Source: PALSA-505 sp035308365 (GTDB taxonomy: Bacteria > Actinomycetota > Actinomycetes > Streptosporangiales > Streptosporangiaceae). From it: DNA of 32,828 bases. The notes below the pieces were generated by a model. That model made no database searches, was not told where the DNA came from, and saw nothing but the letters and a program-made list of their open reading frames with translations. Location of the stretch: positions 1 through 32,828 of the forward strand of contig DATGGU010000144.1 of the NCBI GenBank assembly GCA_035308365.1, read 5' to 3'. Both the position numbers and the translations under genes were made by a program. This document shows positions 1-8,819 of this stretch, piece by piece (within the stretch, counting starts at the first letter, position 1; each line of letters opens with the position of its first letter).

Positions 1-471
1 CTCGTCCGCCCAGCGCACGATGCTGTCCGGGTCGGCTGCCACGATCGTCTCGGGCGCGCGGACGCCGTGACGGACGAGGGCCTGCGCCATCGCGTGCTTG
101 TCGCGCCGGCTCACGCTGCCGGCGGTGCCGTTGCCCGGCAGCCCCATCTGCTCAGCCAGCTCATCGGCGAGGGGCACCCCGGTCTCGCAACCGGGAATCG
201 CCACGCTCACCGGGTACCTGCGCAGCGCCGCCACGACCTGATCCGGGTCCGGGCCGGTGATCACTTCCAGGAAGCGGCCGGCGTGCGGGACGGGGCCGAA
301 CATCCGGGGGATGTCCGGCGTGCTCAGCACCGCGACCGACGCCCAGCCCCGCGCGGCGAACTCGGCCTGCAGGTACGCACCGGTCGAGTACGGATCGACG
401 ATCGCGGCGACGTGAGGAGTCCCGGACATCGCGCTACCGCCGCCGGTACGAGCCGGCCCGGGACTTCGCAT
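1..471 (-). CDS. ATP-grasp ligase, N-terminal part (runs off left edge)
   Basis: The reverse strand is open from an ATG at 471 to the window edge, giving 157 codons with no stop. The ATG is preceded by AGGAGG at ideal spacing. The start of the protein reads as a Rossmann-like pre-ATP-grasp fold (HVAAIVDPYSTG). It continues with IPGCETGVPLADELAEQMGL and then GNGTAGSVSRRDKHAM, the pattern that leads into the ATP-binding domain of ATP-grasp carboxylate-amine ligases such as BacD-type L-amino-acid ligases. The catalytic part lies outside the window. It starts 66 nt after the stop of the C-A-T-TE gene on the same strand, so it probably belongs to the pathway. A role in ATP-dependent amide formation on a free amino acid or released peptide is inference; the substrate cannot be told. 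Confidence 0.75.
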   Translation of the reverse strand, partial: MRSPGPARTGGGSAMSGTPHVAAIVDPYSTGAYLQAEFAARGWASVAVLSTPDIPRMFGPVPHAGRFLEVITGPDPDQVVAALRRYPVSVAIPGCETGVPLADELAEQMGLPGNGTAGSVSRRDKHAMAQALVRHGVRAPETIVAADPDSIVRWADE

Positions 472-505
472 GGTTCCCTCCTGTCCGCTTCCCCTGATTA
501 TTCAC

Positions 506-530
506 GCCCGCGTCTCCTGATAGCGCGGGC
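506..530 (-). terminator. Short hairpin between NRPS and ATP-grasp gene
   Basis: Seven-base arms (506-512 and 524-530, GCCCGCG/CGCGGGC) enclose an 11-nt loop just after the NRPS stop. No T-run follows. It may attenuate read-through to the ATP-grasp gene or may be incidental. Confidence 0.3.
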
Positions 531-537
531 CATCGCC

Positions 538-3500
538 TCAGCCGGCCTGCCCGGTGTCTGGCAGCCGGGCGTTCAGCAGCGGGCCGATCCGGGAGAGCGG
601 GCCCGGCTCAGTCATATCCGCGTGGGCGCAGTCCACCGTGTGGACATCCATCGTCCCGGCGATATACGGACGCCATGCCTCGAGCCTTGCGGACTGGCCG
701 TCGCCGGCCGCGAAGAAGAGCACGTCGCCGTGGAAGACATCGAGCGGCGCATCGGCAGTGAGGTCGATCAGGTCGGCGGATGCCTCGGCGAAGGACGCCA
801 CGTCGAGCTCGGCGAGTTCGGGCGGCAGGCCTTCGGCCAGCAGATCATGCTGTATCGACTCCGCGAGCTGATCCCTGCGCACCCGGCTGCCCGGTGGAAT
901 CGGATAGCTGTCCATGAGTGCCAGCAGCGCTGTTTCCTCGCCCGACTGCTGCAAGCTGACCGCGATCTGCTGGGCGATCACGCCGCCAAGTGACCAGCCG
1001 AGCAATGCGTATGGACCGTGCGGCTGGACGGACCGGATTTGCGCAAGGTAATCGCCCACGACCTCGGCCAGCGATCCTGGCGCATGCCGGGGGTCGGCAA
1101 GCCAGCGGGCCTGCAGGCCGTATACCGGGCGATCATCGACGTACCGCAGCAGGCCCGAGTAAGCCCAGCTGACTCCGGCCGCAGGGTGAACGCAGAAGAG
1201 CGGCGGCCGGCTGCCTTCGCCGCGAAGCCGCAACAGCGTCCCCAATGGGTCTTGCCCGGTGGCGCCAGCCAGCCCCGCCAGCCGCCCCGCAAGGCCGCCC
1301 GGCGTCGGCTCGGCAAGCAGATCCTGGATACTCAGCTCCGCGCCAAGCACCGCATGAACCCGGCTCACCAGCCGCTTTGCCAGCAGCGAGTGCCCGCCCA
1401 GATCAAAAAAACTGTCTCCCGCCCCCACTGCCTCCACCCCAAGCACCTCAGCGAAGACCCTGCACAAGATCTCCTCCCGGGCCGGCATCCGCACCACCGG
1501 CCGCGCACCAGCCCGCAGATCCGGTACCGGCAACGCCGCCCGGTCCACCTTCCCGTTCATCGTCAGCGACAGCCCCTCCACCACCACAACCACCGGCACC
1601 ATGTATTCCGGCAACCGCTCAGCCAGATACCTCCGCACCACCGCCGCCAGCCCACCGGGCACCCCATCAGCCCCGCCAGCAGCGACCACATACGCCACCA
1701 GCCGCCGATCACCCGGCACATCCTCCCTGGCCACCACCACCACCTGCGCCACCAGCGGATGCCCGGCCGCCACCGCCTCAACCTCACCGGGCTCCACCCG
1801 GAACCCCCGAACCTTCACCTGATCATCCATGCGCCCGGCAAACACCAGCACCCCGCCCGCAGACCACCGCACCACATCCCCGGTCCGGTACATCCGCGAC
1901 CCCGCCGGCCCGAACGGACACGCCACGAACCGCTCACCCGTCAGCCCCGGCTGCCCCAGATACCCCCGCGCCAGCCCCGCACCCGCCAGGTACAACTCCC
2001 CCGCCACCCCCACCGGCACCGGACGCAACCACCCATCAAGCACGAACACCCGCGCGTTCACCACCGGACCGCCAATGTGCGGCTCGTCGCCCATCCGCAG
2101 CGGACCGGATATCGTCGCGCACACGGTGGCCTCGGTCGGCCCGTAAGCGTTCAGCAGCCGCCGTCCGGCGGCCCACCGCGTCACAAGCCCGGCCACCGCT
2201 GCCTCACCTGCTGTCACCAGCACCTGCACCGACGCCAGCTCATTCGGCGACAGAACTTCCAGCACCGCAGGCGGCAACGTCGCGTGCGTCACCGCATGGC
2301 GGCCAATCAGGCCGGCCAGCCCGGGACCCGGCTGCATCTGCTCCCCCGAAGCCATCACCAGGCGGCCACCGCTGCACAACGTCATCAGCAGTTCCCATAC
2401 CGACGCGTCGAAGCTCGGCGAAGCGAACTGCAGCACCCGGCTGGCTGAGCCGAGCGCAAGCCGGCCGAGTTGCGTCGCTGCGAGGCTGGCCAGCCCGGCG
2501 TGCGGCACAACCACGCATTTCGGTTGGCCAGTCGAGCCCGAGGTGTAGATCAGGTAAGCCGGGTGACTGGGAAGCAGAGGGCCGTTCCTATGGCAGTCGC
2601 CGGGATCTGTCACGTCGAGGCGACGCAGGTCCGCGGCCAGTTGCGGATCATCAAGCACTTCTGCCGGGAGCTGAGCCAGGCCTGGTACGTCCATGGCGGC
2701 GGCGTGGACGGCACTCGTAGTGACCAGGATCGCCGGGCGTGCGTCAGCGAGCATGAAGGCGATTCGCCCGGCTGGATACCTGCCGTCTAGCGGGAGGTAG
2801 GCGGCGCCGGCCTTGAGTACGGCCAGCAAGGCGGTGATCAGGCCGGCGGAGCGCTCCATCAAGATCGCGACTACCGTTTCTGGTCCTGCGCCGCGGGCCA
2901 CAAGCAGCCGGGCCAGCTGATTGGCCTGCTGGTTGAGCTGGGCGTAGGTCAAGGCAGTGTCCTGGCAGGTCACCGCGATCGCGTCCGGGGTGCGGGCGGC
3001 CTGGGCCTCGAACAACTGCGGCAGCGTCGCCTCGGGCACAGGCGCCGCGGTGTCGTTCCAGCCCACCAGGATCTGCTCCCGCTCGTCCGGGGTCAGCACG
3101 TCTACCTGGTGCACCCGGGCCCGCGGGTCGCCGGCCACCGCCGCCAGGACACGCACGAACCGGTCAGCGATCTGCCGCGACGTGCCCGGGCCGAACAGGT
3201 CCGCCGCGGCCGCCACCGTCGCGCGCAGCCCGGCCGGACGGCCCGCGGCATCAGCCGTCTCGGTCACGGCGAACTCCAGGTCGGCCTGCACCGGGACTTC
3301 GCCGGCAGGCTCCGCGGTGATCTCCAGGCCCGGCAGGTCCAGCACCGCCGTGGCACTGTTCTGCAGCGTGAGCGTCACCTGGTAAAACGGGTGACGGCCC
3401 ACCGGCCGGGCCGGGGACAGCATTTCCACGAGCCGCTCGATCGGCACATCCTGGTGATCGAACGCGGCCAGGTCAGTCTCCCGAACCCGCGCCAGCAGCT

Positions 3501-4503
3501 CGCCGAACGACGGATCTCCGGACAGGTCCGTGCGCAGCACTAAGGTATTGGCGAAAAGGCCCACCAGGTCATCCAGAGCCACATCACCACGCCCGGCGAC
3601 CGGGGACCCGATCGGGATGTCCGTGCCCGCGCCCAGCCGGCTCAGCAACACCGCCAGCGCAGCCTGCAACACCATGAACAACGTCACGCCATGCTCGCGC
3701 GCCAGCACTGTCAGCTGCTGATGCAACTCCGCCGGGACACTCAGCGGCACATTGTGGCCACGATGACTGGCCACCGCAGACCGCGGCCGGTCGGCCGGCA
3801 GCGTCAGTTCCTCCGCCATCCCGGCCAGCGCCCGCCGCCAGTACTCCACCTGCGCCACCAGCGCACTGCCAGGATCCACCTCCGAACCCAGCATCTCCCG
3901 CTGCCGCAACGCATAATCGCCATACTGCACCGGCAGTGGCGTCCATTCCGGCGCCGCACCGCGGCACCGCGCCGCATAGGCCACCGAGATGTCCCGGCAA
4001 AGCGGCACCATCGACCAGCCATCACCAGCCAGGTTGTGCATCACCACCACCAGCACATGCACCAGGGGCCCAACCCGCAGCAACCGCACCCGCAACGGGA
4101 TCTCCGCCGCCAGGTCGAATCGCTGCCCCGCCGCCTGCCCGGCCACAGCAGCCAGCTCCGCCTCGGCAACGTCGGCCACCGGCAGATCCCACCGCAGCTC
4201 ACCCAGCTCGAGAACCCGCTGGAAAGCCTCCCCGTCCACCACCGGGAACACCGTCCGCAGCGCCTCATGCCGCCCGAGCACGTCCCGCACCGCCGCCTCA
4301 AGCGCCCCCGCATCCAGATGCCCGGCCAGCCGAAACGCCACCGCGACGTGATAGGCAGCGCCCGCCCCGTCCATCTGCTCCAAGACCCGCAACCGCTGCT
4401 GCGCGAACGACAACGGCACCCGCTCCGGCCGCACCCCCAGCCGCCCCGCCAGCCCGGAAGCCAGCCAGCTTCTCGATGACGCTCCGGATGACATGGCGTG
4501 CAT
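538..4503 (-). CDS. NRPS terminal module, C-A-T-TE, predicted Phe
   Basis: A 1321-residue terminal module. The condensation domain spans about 28-450, adenylation 490-985, carrier 1005-1070 (DLGGHS, Ser1039) and type I thioesterase 1085-1315 (GWSLGG, Ser1171; probable Asp1198 and His1294). Aligned to GrsA, the A-domain pocket reads D-A-W-T-V-A-A-V-C-K, almost the GrsA Phe code, so Phe or a close aromatic is predicted. Two oddities: the C domain has H156-N157-LAG-D161-G162, so the second, catalytic His of HHxxxDG is Asn; and the A3 loop has PKC instead of PKG. Starting with a C domain, it must receive a chain from another protein, and the TE releases the product. Codon 321 is TTA (3541-3543), a possible bldA point. 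ATG at 4503 or 4494 is possible; no strong ribosome site is seen. It is divergent from the halogenase. Confidence 0.95.
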   Translation of the reverse strand: MHAMSSGASSRSWLASGLAGRLGVRPERVPLSFAQQRLRVLEQMDGAGAAYHVAVAFRLAGHLDAGALEAAVRDVLGRHEALRTVFPVVDGEAFQRVLELGELRWDLPVADVAEAELAAVAGQAAGQRFDLAAEIPLRVRLLRVGPLVHVLVVVMHNLAGDGWSMVPLCRDISVAYAARCRGAAPEWTPLPVQYGDYALRQREMLGSEVDPGSALVAQVEYWRRALAGMAEELTLPADRPRSAVASHRGHNVPLSVPAELHQQLTVLAREHGVTLFMVLQAALAVLLSRLGAGTDIPIGSPVAGRGDVALDDLVGLFANTLVLRTDLSGDPSFGELLARVRETDLAAFDHQDVPIERLVEMLSPARPVGRHPFYQVTLTLQNSATAVLDLPGLEITAEPAGEVPVQADLEFAVTETADAAGRPAGLRATVAAAADLFGPGTSRQIADRFVRVLAAVAGDPRARVHQVDVLTPDEREQILVGWNDTAAPVPEATLPQLFEAQAARTPDAIAVTCQDTALTYAQLNQQANQLARLLVARGAGPETVVAILMERSAGLITALLAVLKAGAAYLPLDGRYPAGRIAFMLADARPAILVTTSAVHAAAMDVPGLAQLPAEVLDDPQLAADLRRLDVTDPGDCHRNGPLLPSHPAYLIYTSGSTGQPKCVVVPHAGLASLAATQLGRLALGSASRVLQFASPSFDASVWELLMTLCSGGRLVMASGEQMQPGPGLAGLIGRHAVTHATLPPAVLEVLSPNELASVQVLVTAGEAAVAGLVTRWAAGRRLLNAYGPTEATVCATISGPLRMGDEPHIGGPVVNARVFVLDGWLRPVPVGVAGELYLAGAGLARGYLGQPGLTGERFVACPFGPAGSRMYRTGDVVRWSAGGVLVFAGRMDDQVKVRGFRVEPGEVEAVAAGHPLVAQVVVVAREDVPGDRRLVAYVVAAGGADGVPGGLAAVVRRYLAERLPEYMVPVVVVVEGLSLTMNGKVDRAALPVPDLRAGARPVVRMPAREEILCRVFAEVLGVEAVGAGDSFFDLGGHSLLAKRLVSRVHAVLGAELSIQDLLAEPTPGGLAGRLAGLAGATGQDPLGTLLRLRGEGSRPPLFCVHPAAGVSWAYSGLLRYVDDRPVYGLQARWLADPRHAPGSLAEVVGDYLAQIRSVQPHGPYALLGWSLGGVIAQQIAVSLQQSGEETALLALMDSYPIPPGSRVRRDQLAESIQHDLLAEGLPPELAELDVASFAEASADLIDLTADAPLDVFHGDVLFFAAGDGQSARLEAWRPYIAGTMDVHTVDCAHADMTEPGPLSRIGPLLNARLPDTGQAG

Positions 4504-4608
4504 GGTACCTGTCGCCAGGATGGGGCAGCGGTGGCGAGCCCGCGGCGACCCAACAGGCTCACCCGTACGCCCGGTCCCGTGCGTCCGCGGGCCGCTAAGG
4601 TGAGGTAT
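4504..4608. promoter_or_regulatory. Divergent intergenic region, NRPS / halogenase
   Basis: This 105-bp gap separates the NRPS (minus) from the halogenase (plus), so it should hold promoters for both. I see no convincing -35/-10 pair or repeat. The halogenase ribosome site AAGGTGAGG is at 4597-4605. The plus frame stays open upstream to an ATG at 4498, but that extension has no family similarity and would overlap the NRPS start. Confidence 0.4.
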
Positions 4609-6099
4609 ATGGGCATTCGCAACGCCGAAGACGTTGACGTGGTCGTCGCGGGGGGTGGCCCGGCGGGCTCAACCCTGGCGACACTTACCGCAATGCAGGG
4701 ACACAAGGTCGTCATTCTTGAAAAGGAGGAGTTCCCGCGTTACCAGATCGGTGAGTCATTACTTCCCGCGACTGTCCATGGCGTCTGCCGGATGACCGGC
4801 GTGTCCGACGAGCTGGCCCGCTCCGGCTTCACGCGAAAGCGGGGTGGCACATTCCGCTGGGGATCTAGCCCGGACCCATGGACCTTCACATTCTCGGTTT
4901 CCCCGAGGACGGCCGGCCCGACATCTTTCGCATATCAGGTGGAACGAAGTAAGTTCGATAAGATACTGCTTGACCACGCCCGCCGTCAGGGGGTGGACGT
5001 GCGCGAGAAATGTGCCGCCACCGGTGTTATCCAGGATGCCGGCCGAGTTCGGGGGCTGGCATACGTCGATGCCGAAGGGAATCAGCGTCAGATTCGGGCG
5101 AACTATGTCGTCGACGCTTCGGGAAATAGGAGCTTCCTGTACAAGCAGATCGGGTCACGCCAGTACTCGGAGTTCTTCCGCAGCCTTGCGCTGTTCGGGT
5201 ACTTCGACGGAGGAAAGCGCCTGCCCGAGCCTAACTCAGGGAATATCCTGTCCGCGGCCTTCGACAGTGGCTGGTTCTGGTATATACCGCTCGGCGACAC
5301 GCTCACCAGTGTCGGAGCGGTCGTAAAAAAGGAGCTGGCCAGCAAGGTACAGGGGGATGCCGAAGCCTCCTACCAGGCGCTGATCGATGAATGCCCGCTG
5401 ATCAAAGAATACCTCTCAGGAGCGACGCGGATTACGAACGGACAGTACGGAAAGCTTCGCGTACGCAAAGATTATTCGTACCATAACATGAACTACTGGC
5501 GGCCCGGCATGGTCCTCATCGGCGACGCCGCTTGTTTCGTCGACCCCGTGTTCTCGTCCGGCGTGCACCTGGCTACCTACAGCGCACTGCTTGCGGCACG
5601 GTCCATCAACAGCACTCTGGCCGGAATGATTGATGAGCAGGCAGCATTCACCGAGTTCGAGCTCCGCTACCGCCGGGAGTTCCGCGTCTTCTACGAATAC
5701 CTGATGTGCTTCTATGACCTGCACGTTAGCGAGCAATCTTATTTCTGGAATGCAAAGAAGGTAACAAACGACAGCAGCTCGGAGCTCGAGGCGTTCGTCA
5801 ACCTCGTTTCCGGCTTGTCGTCCAACGAGAAAGCCCTCACCGGCTCTGCCACCCTGGTGCAGCGTTTCAAGGATCAGGCCAATGAGTTTGCGAACGCGAT
5901 AAACGAGTCAGCGGCCGCCGAGGAATTCAGCATGTACCGCATATTCAACACTTCAGTAGCGAAGGAGGCGGCACTAGAAGGAACACATATCCAATCCAGA
6001 GCCGTCCTCGGTGATGCCGCAGAACCTGAGAAACCGCTTTTCGATAACGGGCTCGTCGCCTCGCCAGACGGCATGCACTGGTCGTACCCGGCCAGCTAG
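4609..6099 (+). CDS. FADH2-dependent halogenase (SgcC3/CndH-like)
   Basis: A 496-residue flavin-dependent halogenase. It has the FAD motif GGGPAG near the start, then GESLLPAT, KRGGTFRWG (its Lys is a candidate for the catalytic Lys), WFWYIP (the WxWxIP halogenase signature) and GDAACFVDPVFSSGVHLA. The overall pattern matches the group that chlorinates aromatic amino acids tethered to a carrier protein (SgcC3 of C-1027, CndH of chondrochloren) rather than free tryptophan. ATG 4609 follows AAGGTGAGG closely. The P450 begins 11 nt after the stop, so the two are co-transcribed. Base composition is lower in GC than its neighbours (31 of 60 bases at 5461-5520), which suggests transfer. One leucine of GESLLP is a TTA codon (4759-4761). 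A reductase supplying FADH2 is not seen here. The likely substrate, an aromatic residue on the C-A-T-TE carrier or on the A'-T protein, is inference. Confidence 0.92.
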   Translation: MGIRNAEDVDVVVAGGGPAGSTLATLTAMQGHKVVILEKEEFPRYQIGESLLPATVHGVCRMTGVSDELARSGFTRKRGGTFRWGSSPDPWTFTFSVSPRTAGPTSFAYQVERSKFDKILLDHARRQGVDVREKCAATGVIQDAGRVRGLAYVDAEGNQRQIRANYVVDASGNRSFLYKQIGSRQYSEFFRSLALFGYFDGGKRLPEPNSGNILSAAFDSGWFWYIPLGDTLTSVGAVVKKELASKVQGDAEASYQALIDECPLIKEYLSGATRITNGQYGKLRVRKDYSYHNMNYWRPGMVLIGDAACFVDPVFSSGVHLATYSALLAARSINSTLAGMIDEQAAFTEFELRYRREFRVFYEYLMCFYDLHVSEQSYFWNAKKVTNDSSSELEAFVNLVSGLSSNEKALTGSATLVQRFKDQANEFANAINESAAAEEFSMYRIFNTSVAKEAALEGTHIQSRAVLGDAAEPEKPLFDNGLVASPDGMHWSYPAS

Positions 6100-6110
6100 G
6101 CGGCCGGGGC

Positions 6111-7361
6111 GTGAGGATAACCAGGCCGCCCGCCGGCGCGCGGGTCAGTTTGGGCGAGATCAATCTGGGCGACTGCGATCTTTACACCACAGGCGACGCG
6201 CACCGCGCCTGGCAGACGCTACGGGCGCAGTGCCCGCTGTTCTGGCAGGAGCGGCTCGATGGCCCCGGGTTCTGGGCGGTGACCCGCAGGGACGACGTCC
6301 GGCGGGTGCTTGCCGAACACGAGACCTTCAGCTCCGAGGGCGGGACCGCGATCTCCATGCTCGGGGCGCCCGATCCCGCGGCTGGTGTCATGATGCAGGC
6401 AACCGACCCGCCCAGGCACAGGCAGGTTCGCGACCAACTGGGCAAACCGTTCTCCGTCCGCGCGGTCCACGTTCACCAGCAGCGGATCCTGGCCTTCGTC
6501 CAGGAGGCCATGGCCCCGGCGCTTGACGGCGAGATATGGGACGTTGCCGGTGCGTTCGCCGATCTTCCGATGCGAGTCGCGGCAATGCTCATGGACCTGC
6601 CAGCGACTGACGTCGAGCCACTGCTCCGGCTCGCATACGCCTCGCTCGCCCCGCGCGACCCGCAGTTCAGCCTGGGCCCGGAGCGAGTCACCGCCGCGTC
6701 GGCACACTACGAGATAATCAGCTACTTCACCGAACGCATCGCCGAGCGGCGGAAGAACGTCTCCGAGGATCTGATCAGTCACCTCATCACCCTCCAGGTG
6801 AATGGACGCCACCTGAATGACGACGAGCTTCTGCTTAACTGCCTGAGCCTGCTGCTCGGTGCGGTGGTCACCACCTCCCACGCGATCAGCGCCACATTGG
6901 CGGGACTGGCGGAGCAGCACGGCGGCGAGGGGCGCCTGCCGCGCAGAGTTCTGGCGCAGACCGCCGTCGAGGAGGCCTTGCGCTGGTCGTCACCGGTGAC
7001 TCATTTCATGCGCCGCGCCCGTCGCGATGTACAGATGTACGACACGACGATCCGGGCCGGCGACCCCGTAACCGCCTGGATAGCATCGGCGAACCGCGAC
7101 GAGACCGCGTTCGAGCGGCCGTACACGATTGATCTCAACCGGTCTCCCAACCGGCACATCGCCTTCGGTAATGGCCCGCACAGGTGCCTCGGCGGCAACC
7201 TGGCCCGGCTTATCCTCAGGCAAGCGATTGAGGAACTCTCGGCGAGGATCGACGCCTTTGAGATTGCCGGCCCACCGACCCACCTGGTGTCCAACGAAAT
7301 CGCTGGCATGGTCAGTCTCCGGCTCAGGATCCGGCTCAACCGGGATATACAAAGAGCGTGA
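6111..7361 (+). CDS. Cytochrome P450
   Basis: A 416-residue soluble bacterial P450 starting at GTG 6111, 11 nt after the halogenase stop with GGGG just upstream. The heme loop is FGNGPHRCLGG (Cys359 as thiolate ligand) and the K-helix ExxR is EEALR. In the I-helix the usual (A/G)G-x-(D/E)-T is GAVVTT (250-255): the Thr remains, but the acidic residue that helps deliver protons is Val. Departures at this site occur in P450s with unusual chemistry or carrier-tethered substrates. Coupled to the halogenase, it probably hydroxylates or otherwise oxidises an amino acid or the peptide. Redox partners are not encoded nearby. Family certain; substrate unknown. Confidence 0.93.
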   Translation: MRITRPPAGARVSLGEINLGDCDLYTTGDAHRAWQTLRAQCPLFWQERLDGPGFWAVTRRDDVRRVLAEHETFSSEGGTAISMLGAPDPAAGVMMQATDPPRHRQVRDQLGKPFSVRAVHVHQQRILAFVQEAMAPALDGEIWDVAGAFADLPMRVAAMLMDLPATDVEPLLRLAYASLAPRDPQFSLGPERVTAASAHYEIISYFTERIAERRKNVSEDLISHLITLQVNGRHLNDDELLLNCLSLLLGAVVTTSHAISATLAGLAEQHGGEGRLPRRVLAQTAVEEALRWSSPVTHFMRRARRDVQMYDTTIRAGDPVTAWIASANRDETAFERPYTIDLNRSPNRHIAFGNGPHRCLGGNLARLILRQAIEELSARIDAFEIAGPPTHLVSNEIAGMVSLRLRIRLNRDIQRA

Positions 7362-7384
7362 CCGGGAGCAAGTAGAAAAGGGGC

Positions 7385-7474
7385 TTGCTGGTACTCGGCC
7401 TGAGCGGACAGTTTCCGGATGAAGGTACGGATCTGACGCCGAGCATGGACGCCATCACGCTCCGGCCGGCTTGA
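7385..7474 (+). pseudogene. Relic: N-terminus of NodU/CmcH-type carbamoyltransferase
   Basis: A 29-codon open stretch starts at TTG 7385 behind AAAAGGGG, 23 nt after the P450 stop. It reads LLVLGLSGQF, then EGTDLTPSM, then stops. This fits the start of O-carbamoyltransferases (LGLSG..., then ...DLxPxM..., normally followed by HDAAA). The expected HDAAA block is gone. It looks like the remains of a former third gene of the halogenase-P450 operon. Recognition is by eye from a short segment, so it is tentative. Confidence 0.45.
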
Positions 7475-7552
7475 CGGGCCATTGCTGGGCCGAACACCAC
7501 GGCCATCCAGGCATCGCTGGCTTCGGGGTCCCGGGAGCAGCCCTGCCGCTGG

Positions 7553-8590
7553 TCACCTGTTTACCTCGCATACAAGTACGCTGATTTCTGAATCAGATAC
7601 CGCGCAGGCCTTGGTGAGCGTGAGTCCCGCGGCCGCTGACAGCTTCCTCCAGTCGCCTTCCGTCCGCTCGCGGCCACCTGTCATTGCCAGCATGCAGAGG
7701 TCACCAAATGCTGCCGCGCATATCCCTGACTCCGGCATCGATCGTTCCAGGAGGAAGATGCGGCCACCTTTCGCCACCGCTTCCCGGCAGTGCCGCAGAA
7801 TTGTCAGGGCCTGCTGGTCTTTCCAATTGTGCAGGATACTTGCCAGGACGTACAGGTCGCCGCCGGCTGGCACTGCACTGAATACGTCACCCGCTACGAA
7901 GCGTACCCGGTCACCAAGCTCCGGCACGGCTAGCGGGGATAGTGCGACTACTGAGGGCAAGTCATAAAGTACCCCGGTCACGCCCGGCCGCGCCACCAGT
8001 AGCTGTGCGAGAAGCCCGCCTGTTCCTCCGCACACATCAACTACAGTGCCCTGGTGTGGCCAGATGTCAAGATCGAGCAGAGGACCGTACAGGCTCTGGG
8101 CCCGCGCATACATGTGTCTGTGGAATTCTTCCAGACTATGCTGATCGGCTTCCAATCGATCGTAGATATGGCTGCCAAGTACTTTCGGGTAGCACGGCTG
8201 ACCGGTTCGTACGGAGTGCTCGAATCCGGCCCATGCGCTGAACAAGTCATTGTCTGCCAGTTCGGCGCGCAGGCTGCCTGGTTCGTCATGGCACAGCAGC
8301 CGCCCGGCGTCCCGCAGTCTCCATCTGCGCGCCCCGTCTTGGCCGGTCAGTTCTGTTTCCGGCGCAACCACGCCGAGTTCCGCTCCGGCCCGCATGACCC
8401 TGTCCAGTGCCTCTTCGTCGGCACCTACGCGAGCGGCCAGTTCCGCTGTCGTCCGCGGGCCGTCGCGCAGCTGATCGGGCACGCGCAGGCGACACAGCGC
8501 GTAGAGCGTGCGCGATGGCGCTGGATCAGCGAGCTTTCGCAGGCGTCTGGCCTCAGCCGCGAGAGCTCGGTCCAGGCGGTCGCTTTTCAC
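7553..8590 (-). CDS. SAM-dependent O-methyltransferase
   Basis: A 345-residue methyltransferase of the dimeric plant/actinobacterial O-methyltransferase type (Pfam Methyltransf_2). The N-terminal winged-helix dimerisation part (to about 100) contains TTAELAARVGADEEALDRVMR. SAM motif I is VDVCGGTGG (Cys where a Gly is usual), followed by LYDLPSV and the signature LHNWKDQQALTILRHCREA. Start is GTG 8590 with only a weak ribosome site; no better in-frame start was found. It faces the P450 across a 191-bp gap. Its relatives methylate hydroxyls on aromatic polyketides or peptides, so tailoring a hydroxylated aromatic here is plausible but unproven. Confidence 0.88.
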   Translation of the reverse strand: MKSDRLDRALAAEARRLRKLADPAPSRTLYALCRLRVPDQLRDGPRTTAELAARVGADEEALDRVMRAGAELGVVAPETELTGQDGARRWRLRDAGRLLCHDEPGSLRAELADNDLFSAWAGFEHSVRTGQPCYPKVLGSHIYDRLEADQHSLEEFHRHMYARAQSLYGPLLDLDIWPHQGTVVDVCGGTGGLLAQLLVARPGVTGVLYDLPSVVALSPLAVPELGDRVRFVAGDVFSAVPAGGDLYVLASILHNWKDQQALTILRHCREAVAKGGRIFLLERSMPESGICAAAFGDLCMLAMTGGRERTEGDWRKLSAAAGLTLTKACAVSDSEISVLVCEVNR

Positions 8591-8819
8591 CCGTGCTGTC
8601 CAGGTTCTTGCAGGTCTGCGCTATCGGCATGGCTGAGCCCGGCAGACGTGACAGCCATCGGCACCGGGCTCGTGAGGGGCCGCCGCGGACGACAGCGCGG
8701 CATTCCAGGAATAAGTGGCAAGGCGCCTCCCTCCGCTCACAGTCTCGCAGAACTACCCGGTCACGCCGCGCCAGCGGGCGAGCGTTCCTGGCTGCTGTGC
8801 CTGGCCGGTGTACTGCCAC

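Noticed and set aside
67..2720. Long plus-strand open frames over the terminal NRPS
   Set aside because: They are antisense to a well-matched NRPS, rich in Pro/Arg/His, and show no protein family; high-GC shadow frames.
8553..8819. Continuation of the 133-residue minus frame after the STAND relic
   Set aside because: Open but Arg-rich and unlike any STAND P-loop or other domain; taken as non-coding.
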